A DNA stretch of 64,000 nt from NCBI GenBank assembly GCA_002205965.3, contig NADL03000035.1, forward strand, positions 496,001 through 560,000, written 5' to 3'. The DNA comes from Kappaphycus alvarezii (Eukaryota; Rhodophyta; Florideophyceae; Gigartinales; Solieriaceae). Under the pieces are notes generated by a model. The model saw only the letters and a list, made by a program, of their open reading frames with translations, did no database searches and was not told the DNA's origin. The first letter of the stretch is position 1. Each line of letters opens with the position of its first letter. Shown piece after piece: positions 12,230-23,039 of the stretch. Both the position numbers and the translations under genes were made by a program.

Positions 12230-13412
12230 ATGTTTGACCGTGAACTGCGAGGGGCCTTTCAAGAGATTCATCGAGAGATAACGGACGGCTCCTGGCTCTG
12301 TGCTACTTTGCCCTTTTCACTAGGTGGACTTGGGCTCACACTCACCTCACCCATCCGCTCCGCCACCTACCTCAGCTCTCTCCTAAGCACCTACCACCTC
12401 TCCCTCGACCTGTTGCCGCCCATCGACCACCATCTCCTACCCAACGAGATACGACGAACCCACCAATCTATCCCTCACAATGTCATTCCTTCCGATCTTC
12501 GGCTGCAACCTCTCCTTGCCCGCCTCCCCACGACTGGTCAAATCCAAGGAGTCCAGACTACCCTCACATCCGCCATCCATCATGAACGCCACAAAACATA
12601 TCTCTCTCTCTCCCTCGCAGTACGAAACTGCAACTCACAGACTCGCCCGAAACCTCAGCTGTCGAACAAGGTCCGCCAACTCACCCTTTCTCACCCTCCC
12701 GGACTCCCGCGACTCCACCCGCATCGAACCCCAAATCTGGACATACATGATCCTGCTTCGACTTGGTCAGCCCGTCTTCAACGGCCGGGACCACTGCCCC
12801 CGGTGCGCACTCTCCCAAGCTCGTCCCCCCCCTCCTCGACCCACTCGGGAGACATGCTATCCACTGCCCAGCAATGGAGGGATTCCTCCGACGCCACAAC
12901 CACCTTCGTGACAAACTGTATACCTCCTCCGACATCCTTCTGTAATGTTGCGCCCGAAGCTCGAATATACCTTCCCCTGCGAAGCCCACCTCCCGTACTC
13001 GGAACGCCGCCGAATGGACATCCTCATTGACGACATCGAATTCTCCTCACGTCCCTGCGCACTAGACGTCTTCATTGCAAGCCCCTACACCGCACGGGCC
13101 ATCTCCCACTCTCGCAAGACCTCCGGAGGGGCTACCGTGCCCATTGAAGCCTCGAAAACTGCGCATTACGCTGCTCTCTGTGGGACGATACAAGCCCAAT
13201 TCTATCCTCTTGGATTCGATACTCACGGAGCCATCGGCAAACCTGCCCGTGAGGCCCTAGCCAAAGTCGCCTCTTTTTTCGCTCTCCGCCGCGGGAAACC
13301 CCCATCTGATGAATACCACCGATTGGTCACCACCCTCGCTTCTCTCGTTCTACAGCTGACGGCTCATGCCGTATCTCGCCATGCTTTGTCTCTCACATCA
13401 CCTGATGCTTGA
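12230..13412 (+). pseudogene. LINE C-terminal zinc finger and restriction-like endonuclease
   Basis: Frame-split C-terminus of the LINE polyprotein. A Cys/His finger reads CPRC ... LGRHAIHC followed by RRHNHLRDKLY (about 12795-12925). The frame at 12945-13412 then carries RRRMDILIDD, CALDVFIASP and KTAHYAALCG, followed by FYPLGFDTHGAIG. This is the PD-(D/E)XK (restriction-like endonuclease) pattern seen after the RT in this LINE group. It would nick the target. It ends TSPDA at 13412, about 60 bp before the tail. Confidence 0.75.
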
Positions 13413-13475
13413 GTGACCCAGCTCGGTTTAGTGACCCTTTAATAAAGCGTATGTTTGTTTGTTTGTTTTGTGCAT

Positions 13476-13845
13476 CTATGTAGGTAGAGCTGGCCCAGTG
13501 TAGTATACACTAAATAGGTCCGAGCTGTGATTCGCCTTCGGAGCAACAGTCGGGGCCGGTAGGATAGGCAACGACTGTTGCCTATCGAGTGTCGTGTGTC
13601 TACGATAGGTAGGGCCGGCCCAGTGGTGCATGAACTGGGTAGGTCCGACTTTGTACTGCTTCAAAACAACAGTTGCGAGCCAGTGAATAGATACCGACGG
13701 TTGCTTGCGCCTTCTATATGTAATAGAGCAGGCTCAGTATAGGATACCATAGAAAGGAAAAGGTATGGTATCCGACTTCGAAGAAACAGCTGGAAGATGG
13801 TAAGAAATATAACGACTACTGGTTGGCACGAGTCGTTCCTCCACA
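13476..13845 (-). repeat. Copia-2 3' LTR, inner part (right of LINE)
   Basis: Aligns with 19402-19770 and differs by only two single-base indels over about 370 bp. It ends CCACA at 13845, next to the polypurine tract. It holds units 2-4 of the LTR's internal ~120-bp repeats. Confidence 0.92.
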
Positions 13846-13862
13846 GTCCCCCCTTCTCGAAG
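13846..13862 (-). promoter_or_regulatory. Polypurine tract of Copia-2
   Basis: The minus strand reads GAGAAGGGGGGAC directly before the 3' LTR TGTGGAGG. This is the expected plus-strand priming site. Confidence 0.75.
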
Positions 13863-13880
13863 GAATACTGGACTGCGATC

Positions 13881-14666
13881 TTAGCCGACGAAAGAGACTC
13901 CACGGCGAATAACCCATTGTTCTATAGGGTGCTTGCATATCCCTTCATCGATGATTCTATTGAGAACTGAGTTCTCCTTCACCTTTGTTAGAGAATCAGC
14001 AGGGTTGAACTCGCTTCGAATCCATGCCACATCACTGATTTTCATTTCTTCGTAGGCTTCTCGGACTGAGCTAATGTCCACCATCAACCGTTTCTCTGTA
14101 GTGATGGTATTTTTGATAATCACATCGAAGAGAGATTTTGAATCAGTAAACATACGGACGGGAACGTTCCGGTTGAGAATTTTGTCGATATCGCTTTTGA
14201 TTGCGAGAGTGTAATCCATTGCGTCTGCAAAAGCAAACGTTTCTCCACCTAGAACGGATCTGACCACCCTTCGAGACTTGTGTGTACTAAAGTGTAAGAT
14301 GTTGCACTGGTCGTGTTTGTCGCACAATAAAATAAGAAATCCAAGTTGAGTTGATAGGTCGGCGTTATCGGCAAAGCTGCCGTCGCTGTAGACTCGCAGA
14401 TAGAGGGAGGATTGATCCAATGGTCGTTGTAGAATTCCACGATAGGGATACTTGTATCCTTGCCGTACGATGCGGTTAATAAAGGTGATTGCCGGAGGAC
14501 CGAAGGAATTGTCGGTTACCTGAGAAGCCTTGTTTACAGCACAAGCGATGTCAGGTCGGGTGTGAGTGAGCCATTGGAGTCGTTGGCGTAGCGAGCGATA
14601 TTCCATCAGTGAAGCGTCTAGTGGTAGCGGCTTGATTCTGCGTAGATATTCGGTTTGAGACAGCAA
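13881..14666 (-). pseudogene. Copia-2 RNase H
   Basis: An open frame of 261 codons with THTRPDIACAVNKASQVTDN (RT/RNase H junction). It has LRVYSDGSFADNAD (catalytic Asp), VLGGETFAFADAMD (Glu), VRMFTDSKSLFDV (Asp) and VAWIRSEFNPADSLTK (final Asp). All four acidic sites are visible, and it ends at a natural stop about 20 bp before the polypurine tract. The domain is intact; only its connection to the RT is broken. Confidence 0.92.
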
Positions 14667-15969
14667 ATACCGCCGGAGGTAGTCGACACTTGCATTCCAG
14701 CAAATGTAAAATTATCCATCTCTCTTGGTTTAGACTCAAACCTTTCTTCCGTCTGCTTTGTGTGGATCAGAAAGTCTTCTGTACCCGCATGGAAGCTATC
14801 ATCGACGTAGTACCCGACAGGCCTGCTAGTTTGCCGTCTAGGAGCTTAAAAAACAAACGGATGTCGAGTGAACACTGATTCATCTGGAGTTCATTGCGAA
14901 GATGAGACGTAATTGTGGCGTCCCAGTAGTCTCCCGCATCAGTCAATCCATAGAGCGGCTTGAGAAGTTTCAGTAGGTGGTTTTTGTCGAGCTGCAGTTC
15001 TTCTGGTGGTTTGACATAAACATCCCGCAATAATTCGCCTGCAGACTGTAGGTACGCTTGTGTCACATCTTGCGACCAAATACGAAAGCCAAATATAGAT
15101 GCTAGGGCTATGATCAAACGAACAGAGCTGTGTCGAAGCATTGTCGCCGGATGAACCAGTTTGTGTAATTCCTTGTCCTTGAAACCTTGTACAACATAAC
15201 GTGCTTTGTATAGCTCGTCTTTTGTGCCCTTATGCTTGATGCTTAGCACAAACCGCCCGCCTAATATGTTGGCATCCTTCGGTAGCTCCTCGCGCAGTAC
15301 AACCTCGAATATGTTCCGGTCTAGGAGACCACGTATTTCTTTTGCCCTTGCTTCGGCAAAGCGGGGGTCAGACTTTCGAGGATCAGTTGGTTCAAGAACT
15401 TCCGTAAGATATACGCGGAGAGGAGGTGACGAATTGGCCAAGAAAGATGTTGAGTAGTTGATCTGGTGCAATAATGAGTTTCCATCTGCCTTGGAAGCTG
15501 GCATGATATTCGATATATTATATTTCGCCTCTCGATCCGGCCTCTGAACCCAGACTTGTTTGCTTTGCACCTTTGTTACCTCGTAAGGTCCCTTCCAAAT
15601 CCTTGAATTCTCTTGCCATACATATACATGATCTCCAGCGTGTACTATAAAGTCAGCGGCAGGTGGGACACGTTCTCGAAATGCCCGTTGGAGGCTGAGC
15701 TCTGCACTGATGTCCGCCATTTCAATTCTTGCTAGGTCCATAGCTCGCATGCGGTCAGCATGATTGAGTAAAGGTGTCGAGTGTGGATCAAACCTAGGAA
15801 TTGTTCCAAAAACCAATAGAGATGGAACTAGCCCATCAGGTCCGGTGGTATCATTCATGGCCTTGATACTCAGCTGGAGTGCAATTGCCGTGTCAACACC
15901 GGGGACATCTTCTGTGATCTTGTTGAAGATCCTTCGCAGGGGCTCATGGTAGCGCTCACCGTTTCCCAA
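14667..15969 (-). pseudogene. Copia-2 integrase C-terminus and reverse transcriptase
   Basis: The 400-codon frame begins GNGERYHEPLRRIF, carrying the integrase catalytic Glu, passes through the linker (HVYVWQENSRIWKGPYEVT) and enters the RT. There it has VVQGFKDKELHKLVHPATML, WSQDVTQAYLQSAGELLRDV and LLKPLYGLTDAGDYWDATI. The active site YYVDD is encoded at 14798-14812 but in another frame. One base is missing just upstream, between about 14813 and 14825, so translation runs out of frame exactly at the catalytic box. This one deletion would inactivate the RT. Confidence 0.92.
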
Positions 15970-16450
15970 CGCATTGTGAGAGTGGACGCAGAGATCTTCA
16001 ACTGAATACCAGCGGACTTCGCGAGTGTCTCGAATTCCTTGCCAGTAAAAATACTATCTTGATCACGCGCATTTTGTCCGGGTAACCCACGTATGTTGAA
16101 GCCCAGCAGACAATAAAAGCATTCCAGATGCTTGGGTAGTCTTATCGGGTAGGAATATAGCAGAAGAGAAATGGGTGTGGAGGTCAACGACGTGAAGTGC
16201 TGGGCGTCCCTGTAGCCAGACGAGGTCAAGAGCAATTTCATGATTGAATACACAATCAGATGGAGGAAAACTGACTCGGAAACGATGCGGCCCTTTGTTA
16301 TAGCGTTGGCAAGTTGGCAAGCCTTGCTGATCTGCTTTAAAACTGCGAGAGTTCGGGGGATGTGTCCACGGACGTATGCGCTTAAGGAGATTGTATAGTT
16401 TTGAAGCCGAGGGGTGCCAGTAATGCCTGTGTAATCGACTTAGTCCGCCC
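15870..16450 (-). pseudogene. Copia-2 GAG-pre-integrase and integrase core
   Basis: The region preceding integrase starts LHRHYWHPSASKLYNLLKRI (His pair, near 16440-16380). PTCQRYNKGPHRF supplies one zinc-finger cysteine, FNHEIALDLVWLQGRPALHV the first catalytic Asp and DQDSIFTGKEFETLAKSAGI the second. It is split over two frames (16320-16063 and 16253-15870) and joins the next frame that has the Glu. Confidence 0.85.
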
Positions 16451-16990
16451 GGTGAATAAAGTATCTTGATGTTCCAATCAACGTATAGATGGTTGATTTT
16501 CGGATTATTGGGAGTTTCCAGCCGTACTGTCGGCTATGCAACACATTTTCCACATTGTCAGCTACAAGCCGTTGTTTGTCCATGATGTCCAGTCCAAGTA
16601 AAAACGGGATGTCCGAATCGACAACATCAACGTCCAATTCAAGGAAGGAGCCGTCGGGAGTTGGTATACGTATATTGACAGTTCCGAGGCTAGCGTAGAT
16701 GCTGTCGCCGAACTTGAAGCTGTACTCGGACGAAGATAGCTTCATTTTCTTTTTCATCTGACGGTATAGCGCCTTAGCTTGTGCCAGTCCAATGCATGAG
16801 CGTTGTGCGCCGATATCAAGACACGCACCAATGAACGGTTTAGGTGTGTTAGAGAAATGGGTGTCGCAGTACTTGATATTAATGACATTTCGGCTATTAC
16901 TGGATTGAGATAAATGAGGATCGTGACAGGGGCGGTGATCGACATGATGAGGACGTAAAGTATTCCGTGTTCGATTTCCTTTTGCGGCAT
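16440..16990 (-). pseudogene. Copia-2 aspartic protease
   Basis: Retropepsin-like segment. The active-site strand reads CLDIGAQRSCIGLAQAKALY, with LDIGA at 16806-16820, followed by IRIPTPDGSFLELDVDVVDS and DIPFLLGLDIMDK, the family's flap and hydrophobic-hydrophobic-Gly region. The usual Ser/Thr after the catalytic Asp is Ile here. A frame change separates the two halves near 16755. Confidence 0.75.
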
Positions 16991-17539
16991 GCTCGGGTGA
17001 CGGCGATTGCGTTATATTCCTTATCCAAATAGACGGAGGTGAATAAGATGAATCATCGTTCGGTAATGCGTTAGCGACAGATGCAGATGAAATGAACCTT
17101 GGCGGTTATAGAAGAACTTGAGTGATTGATGTGTGATAAATTGAAGTGACGTGGAACGTTACTTGATGTATTCTTCATTAGTGACCGAATCATATTTCGT
17201 GAAGGTGGGTTCAAGTATCGGAGATTCAAATGCTGGAGTTGATTTCATCTTTAGAAAATGCAAGTGATGATGTGTGAGGCGACGTTTGCGAAGATGGTGT
17301 TTGGGAAGCTTGAGTGAACAGAATATACTGGGGATCTGGCACTTGTTCCGAATCCACAACGGAGTCCTCATCGTCAGTTTCTTGTAGTGACTCCTCAAGA
17401 TACGCATTTTCATCTGCCTTATTATCTGAGGGCTTAGTGAAACCATCAGGATCTTTCACGATATCAAAAATCATACTTGAAAGGAAATTAATGTGCTCAG
17501 ATTGTTCCGATAAAATCTTTTTCAAAATGATTACTTTTT

Positions 17540-19113
17540 GCTTAGTTGTTCTTGTTGCGCAGCATAAATGAAATTCGATTCTTGACGATGCGATCAGCGT
17601 CACGTGGTTGAGTACATCGACGTTCAACGTGGTCGTACTTCCGCAATTGAAGCATTTTGCGTCGGAGGAAGAGGTAATGTGCTTGCGGTGACGAGCATGT
17701 GGATCCCTTCCATAGCGCGCTTGAGATTGGAACCAGTTGCTGCTCCATTAGTTTGGCTGAGGCGATAGTATCCGTTTTCTGGGCTTAAGGAAGCAACTTC
17801 AACAGATTCTGGTTGAAAAGATTCTTTGGTGCTCTGTATTGGGAGTGTGGCATGAACAGTTGGGGTTGCGATGGTGACTTGAGATGCGGGTACTTGTCTA
17901 GATAGTTCCTGTGATCTGTGAGGAGTATTTGTGATAGACAAAGCGTTTGACGGTAGTGAAATGGGCTGGTTGTAGGTTGCACAGATACGGGCGTTGTGTT
18001 CCGCTCTGTCCAAAGCGTCGAGAAACGTTTTAAAATCGCTTCCTGGTTATTCATGCTGTTAATGGGGCAGCGGCCCATGGTTTCATCCGCACGAAAGATA
18101 GAGCACATGTTTTGGTATTCTTCCGAGTTACGACCAGGTGAGCACTGGGGAACAAGATCCTCAATTTTTCTTGCGAGTTTCTGGAGTGCTTCGCCTTCGT
18201 TAGCAGAATCTATCATGAAGTTATTGATGTTGAGCAGTGACACCTCGTCTTCTATGGACTGCATACGAGTTGTGCTGCAATAGCGTTGCTGCAATGCATG
18301 TATTTGATCCCAGCTTTGCATGTTACGCAAAGAGGAGTAGTAGAAACGCAATGCTTCATTTCGGAACATATTGTGGATGAGAGAGATACGTTGGCTCTGC
18401 TGGATGTTGTTGACGTTGCAGAGATGGTCAAATTGGGTCAAAGCCATAATGATGTTTTCCCTTGAAGTCCCACCAAACTTCGAGGAGTCTCGACTATAGA
18501 AAGCGTAAATTTTGCTGGCCCCGTTTCCATTCTCTTGGTCGAAATGTAGATGGCGATTTACCGGTTGGTGATTGCTACCTTCTCGGTGAGGGGTTTGCAG
18601 ATTCCTAGGAGGAGGAGTGTTGACTTCCAGTTGTAGCCTTCCTTGTTTTAAGTTGTGGTACCTGTGGTATGCCTCGCTTATGTCATTGTGAAATTCCCGT
18701 TCCGGCCATATCACACTGACGATGCGTATGCATAGAAGATTGGAATTCAAATGTTGGTTTGGGGGACGAAGGCCGCGGTCTTCCATAAACACTCTTATGC
18801 ACTTGTATATGTTACTGTTGGTAAGAATTTCCGCCCTGGTGAGATCCCATATAGAGAACTCTTCCTTGAGTAGCGTCCGAAGGTCTTCTCCACGAGCTTG
18901 AGGATTGAAATCATCGAATGTTCGGAAGAAGCGAACAATATTTTGTTGTAAGGTGTTGTCGGGTTCAACACGTTCCCAGTTGATAAACCGGGTTGGATTC
19001 GAAGGATCCTGGGTTGATCTGCCATTTGGGTAAGATCCGAATAACGAGCTTGAGGACGTTTTCACGTCTAGCCTTATTCGCGAATGTGGGTAGAACGTAT
19101 TTACGTCTGACAC
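17540..19113 (-). pseudogene. Copia-2 Gag
   Basis: A frame of 442 codons (19113-17785), with a continuation in other frames to about 17540. It has a Gag-like core: SKFGGTSRENIIMALTQFDH, IHNMFRNEALRFYYSSLRNM and LARKIEDLVPQCSPG. The first codon is GTG inside the 5' LTR and the first ATG lies about 110 codons later. Either the true start is lost or translation starts elsewhere. The region at 17158-17540 is Glu/Asp/Ser-rich linker before the protease. No clear zinc knuckle was found. Confidence 0.8.
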
Positions 19114-19770
19114 TTGTTGATTTGTTGATTGTAGTTTGGTTGATGAGTTGATTGATTTTTGAGAGAGGATGGCTAGTCTAGCAGAGATAGCTATCTTAAA
19201 TACTAATTTGTAAACAACCCTTTAAAAGCTTAGTCAAGCTATGACTACCGAATATGCAATCGGGTATTGCAGAAAAATATGTGTAACCAGAGTTGGCCCA
19301 GTAGCGGTAGTGCGGATAGGTCCGAGTCATGGATTTGCCCTTCGGCGCAACAGTCGGGGCCGGTAGGATGGACAACGACTGTTGGTTATCGGACGTGCAT
19401 CTATGTTAGGTAGAGCTGGCCCAGTGTAGTATACACTAAATAGGTCCGAGCTGTGATTCGCCTTCGGAGCAACAGTCGGGGCCGGTAGGATAGGCAACGA
19501 CTGTTGCCTATCGAGTGTCGTGTGTCTACGATAGGTAGGGCCGGCCCAGTGGTGCATGAACTGGGTAGGTCCGACTTTGTACTGCTTCAAAACAACAGTT
19601 GCGAGCCAGTGAATAGATACCGACGGTTGCTTGCGCCTTCTATATGTAATAGAGCAGGCTCAGTATAGGATACCATAGAAAGGAAAAGGTATGGTATCCG
19701 ACTTCGAAGAAACAGCTGGAAGATGGTAAGAAATATAACGACTACTGGTTGGCACGAGTCGTTCTCCACA
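19085..19770 (-). repeat. Copia-2 5' LTR (686 bp)
   Basis: A complete LTR with TGTGGG...CCACA ends. It contains four imperfect units starting near 19289, 19412, 19537 and 19651. Each begins with a variant of AGAGCTGGCCCAGT and continues to a TAGGTCCGA box and an AACGACTGTTG-like box. The unit length is 114-125 bp. Confidence 0.93.
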
Positions 19771-19775
19771 GTATT
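19771..19775. repeat. Target-site duplication of Copia-2, right copy
   Basis: GTATT, identical to 9054-9058. Confidence 0.9.
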
Positions 19776-20700
19776 GGTGGCACGAGCGAAGCACTGCAGG
19801 TCGCATCTGTCGGCGATTCTCCTGGGGTTCGAGTGGTGCGTTAAGGTTTCACCGCTGTTAAAGGTGTGGACGGGACCACTGTAAGTCCCTGAAGGAGTCG
19901 GCATAAGGCGTGACCCGCACTGGCAGGACTAGTCGGCGGCCCTGAGGCGGGTCGCATGCAATCCATTCTACGAAGATAGATCTTTGCTCGACAGGTTGAG
20001 TTACTCCCCACACGAGTGGATTCTGTATCTTCTTGGCTGTACAAGTCTCTACTACCGCCGTGGCAACCTTCGTCGCGCTCAAGCTACTGTCAGAGGAGGG
20101 AGTCGGACACCCTTAGTGTTTGTAGATCAGGTTGGCCGCTCTTGTTTGTTTAGTGGTCAGTCGTTGCATCAAAATTTACCGTAATGTTCGCCCTCACATC
20201 CTACCTTGAAAGGTTTTATTCTTCCTATATCGACCGTAGATATTTATAGGGATATGTCTTATATCAGATCTTTCTAGTCCACTAGTTCTATAGATATTTG
20301 CTGTCGTAGATATTTACAGATATTATAGAGAGATGTAGATCTCTGCGATTTTATTGTAGTAGACTCCAACTACAAAGCATGCTAGAACTTTAGAATGGTG
20401 CCAGAGTTGAGTATAAATAATGGACGGCCGCGCTCGGGTTGGTAAAAGGGAAGATCGAAGCAAACATTTTTATCAACACGCAACCAGACTTTCGAGGCAA
20501 AAGCCGTCATGTTTTTTCAGAGTCGCCCGCAATTGGTACTCTGCTTTTTATCTAGGTTGAAATTCACGACAAATGATCGGCAAAATGTATTCATAAGGGT
20601 CGTAGGCTACCCATACAAGTGGGCCATTCAGTGCGTAGAAGTTACCTTCGATCTCGAAAGATTACATTTACATCGGCTGCGAGAACCAGGGTGACGGTTA
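19776..20700. other. Unassigned flank with TATA-like promoter motif
   Basis: Formerly continuous with 8331-9053. Minus-strand frames at 20082-19841 look partly coding (EQRSIFVEWIACDPPQGR) but are short and unidentified. A TATAAATA motif lies near 20412 on the plus strand, downstream of an AT-rich stretch with TAGATATTTA repeats. A sequence starting TGTCAGAGGAGG near 20088 could be an LTR start, but I found no partner and no target duplication. Confidence 0.4.
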
Positions 20701-21430
20701 GAAAGTCACAATCCTGAGCTGACAACAAGCGGGGCTGGTCACCCCCCCCCTCCCAACTGCACTATACGAGCAGACCTAGTAGCCAGTTCAAATAACAATG
20801 CTAATGTTACTTCTGCAGGCCTCAAGAGGAAGACCCTGATGCTCCCTTAATGCCAGAATGTCCCATGCACCTCTGACCTTTCCAAATTTTTCATTCTTTT
20901 CGTATCCCTTACCATCTCAATTCGCTCAATCCGGGCACTGAAAGTCACGTTCTCCGATGAGCGCTTCCCTATGCAACCCAAAAATGCCAGCACCTGTGTA
21001 AACGTGCAACAGTACGTCTTAATCGATCCAACTCGGTGCAGCTGCTAAGATACGGTAAGCATGTTGAGTATTCTACTTTGCCATAATGCCTACTTCATGA
21101 GTCAAAATTAAGTAAATACGTGTACTATTGTTTCTCAATGTGGTCACTATTGTTACATAGCACTTACAAATCAACAAGCAGTTCCTGTTTAGCATCCAAG
21201 TACCAGTATTGTCAAGCGCTTGATTAACCAAAATCAAACTGCAGGTTCAAATATTTTGCGACTTGATCAGCGGTGAAAGCCCCGTACTTCCATTTTCAAC
21301 CCTTCATCCCCGCCTCCCCGCCCCGCACTCGTTAGGGCATACTTTAGACCCTACCTAGCCGATATAGAATCGTGAGGAGGCCATTCCGTCTCAATTTCCC
21401 GCTTCCCCTGCACCACCCCGACTATCAAAA
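20700..21430. other. Intergenic, nothing recognised
   Basis: Mixed composition with a nine-base C run near 20742-20750. No open frame of interest. It lies downstream of the minus-strand membrane gene that ends at 21438, so part of it may be that gene's 3' region. Confidence 0.5.
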
Positions 21431-21437
21431 TTTCTCC

Positions 21438-22992
21438 TCATTGCTGTAGTAGCTGATAATGTCTGATACCTTTTTGTCCCCTCCCACGCGTCTGCAGGAC
21501 CAAACTAAATGTGCTCCTCTCATCCCTTCCCATTAGTCCAACCGGTCTCCCAAACTCCGCACCGACCTGTTTACTCACAAATGCCCCCGCGATCTCCGCC
21601 GTCCCAACAGGCTTTAATAGACGCCTCAACAAAAGCAAAAACACAAGTGCTGCAGCCAGCAGAATCGTCATGGTCAACCAGTTCAGCCTTCGGCTTTCCT
21701 CCAGCCACATCCGTCGCTCCGATGCCCATGTACTAGACGAGCCGATGTCAAGATCGTTCAAATCTGGCCCCGCCACTGCGAGTCCACTTGCTCCCTTCAA
21801 GTATGCCACAGCAAATCTTAGCGCTGCATCTCCTCTAGGGATTACCCCCTTACCTTGGTAGTGATAAGGGACGAGGTTACTCTGCGAAATCGTTGCTGTC
21901 TATTAATCTGCGCCACGACAATATCATCCCCGTTCTCGAGGGTCATGTTGTACAACGGTCCCAATGCTGTTAATCGCTCTAAATCCATGCTTGTATCTTT
22001 CGTGCGTCGAACGTATTCATTGAACAGGTACGCGATAAACTGGCGGTGCATGAAATATGTCGCATGTTCATGGTTGACATAGTAGGACCTTTTATACATG
22101 ATTTTGCGCCTCCGATCATCCAGCGTGAAATAAATAATCATCTTGTAGCTCGCGGACAAATTTCCAATGGTGATTCGATGCTCCGCACCAAACAAATGGT
22201 TTTTCGTCTCAAACGTAAAATCTACATCATCGGACACAGTTTGGAAGCCAATCTCTGTGGAGATTGCCAGTTGCAGCCAAGCAAGGTGTAATGCGAGTGT
22301 TACCCTGCTCAAGATTACCAGTGCTTTTACTTTCAATGCTGAGTGAGACGCATGGTCGATTGGCGGCACTGCCAGCATTGTCACGGATTATATTCCAATC
22401 GGGTTGTAGAGTCTCCACATAAGTAAAGGCGGCCATGCGATTGGTAACCTCTGTAAAATCCGGAGTAGACAGCCAGAGCACGGCGACTTCTATCCCAAAG
22501 GTTAGGACCAAGGTAGCAGTGGCGATAAGCAATAGACGAAGGTTAATCTTGCGTGGGGCATGGTCGCGAGGGAGAGGTTTACCTCGGATAAGACGGCGGA
22601 ACTGAAAGTTGCGGGCGAGTTCGATGAATTGCTTGACGGAGAAGCCAAAATTTGAGACACTTCCATTGTAGGTGCGAAGGAGTATAGTGGTAAGGATGGC
22701 CTCGATGACGAGAAGTAGGAGAAGGGAAAGGATGGTAAGGATAAGGTCGTCACGGGAGGTGAGATCGACGGAGAAACGGGTGGATGAGCGCTGGCTCACG
22801 GTAATACTCTCAGAGAGAAAGGTTGCAAAATCGACCTCATTCGTAGCGTTGACAGGAATGGCGGGAGCATGTGGGATATCTTCTGCAATGTAGGAGAGAA
22901 AAGCGTTACCCTGGTTGTCGATGAAAGTGGTTGGCGTGAAAAAACTTTGAGCTGGTGTGTTGTCATAGGGTTTTGAAAGTGTAGGGCATCAT
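21438..22992 (-). pseudogene. Three-helix membrane protein, paralogue A (frameshifted)
   Basis: Homologous along its length to the plus-strand gene at 30070-31578. Segment 22799-22227 has helix 1 (LILTILSLLLLLVIEAIL), NFGFSVKQFIELARNFQFRR and helix 2 (LLLIATATLVLTFGIEVAV), then NRPCVS. Segment 22384-21842 has FETKNHLFGAEHRITIGN and LERLTALGPLYNMTLENGDD. Segment 21809-21438 has helix 3 (LNWLTMTILLAAALVFLLLL) and RRLLKPVGTAEIAGAFV. Frames change near 22270 and 21850 (a GGGGG run), and the N-terminus is out of frame with ATG 22992-22990. A recent pseudogene or assembly indels both fit. An extracellular domain with two conserved Cys is inferred. Confidence 0.8.
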
Positions 22993-23039
22993 GAGAGTAC
23001 CGAGTTGAGAAAGTAAGATGCAGGATAGCCACAGCCACC

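Larger units (their letters stand above)
9388..13469 (+). mobile_element. Nested non-LTR (LINE) retrotransposon
   Basis: This 4.08-kb insertion interrupts the Copia-2 LTR. It is flanked by GTGCAT (9382-9387 and 13470-13475) and has a plus-strand 3' tail of GTTT repeats at 13452-13469, the signature of target-primed reverse transcription. It encodes a Pro/Ala-rich first frame, an RT with a YADD box, and a C-terminal Cys/His finger plus restriction-like endonuclease. No N-terminal AP endonuclease is visible. It is GC-rich against its surroundings. Frames shift at least four times, so it is no longer autonomous. Confidence 0.92.
9059..19770 (-). mobile_element. Copia-2: full-length Ty1/Copia retrotransposon split by a LINE
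   Basis: A complete element by structure: two LTRs with TGTGG...CCACA ends, a perfect 5-bp target duplication, a polypurine tract beside the 3' LTR, and gag-protease-integrase-RT-RNase H in Copia order on the minus strand. The internal part (13846-19084) is about 5.2 kb. Gag through RNase H is spread over several frames by a handful of indels, so this copy is inactive. The 3' LTR (low coordinates) is interrupted by a nested LINE at 9388-13469. The protease and RNase H resemble the branch of Copia known from red algae and diatoms (inference). Confidence 0.93.

Noticed and set aside
9228..13075. Several long minus-strand frames opposite the LINE
   Set aside because: They are Gly/Arg/Trp-rich mirror images of the Pro/Ser/Ala-rich sense frames caused by high GC, with no motifs.
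20088..20500. Possible solo LTR starting TGTCAGAGG with a TATAAATA box
   Set aside because: No second copy, no defined end and no target duplication found; kept only as a remark.
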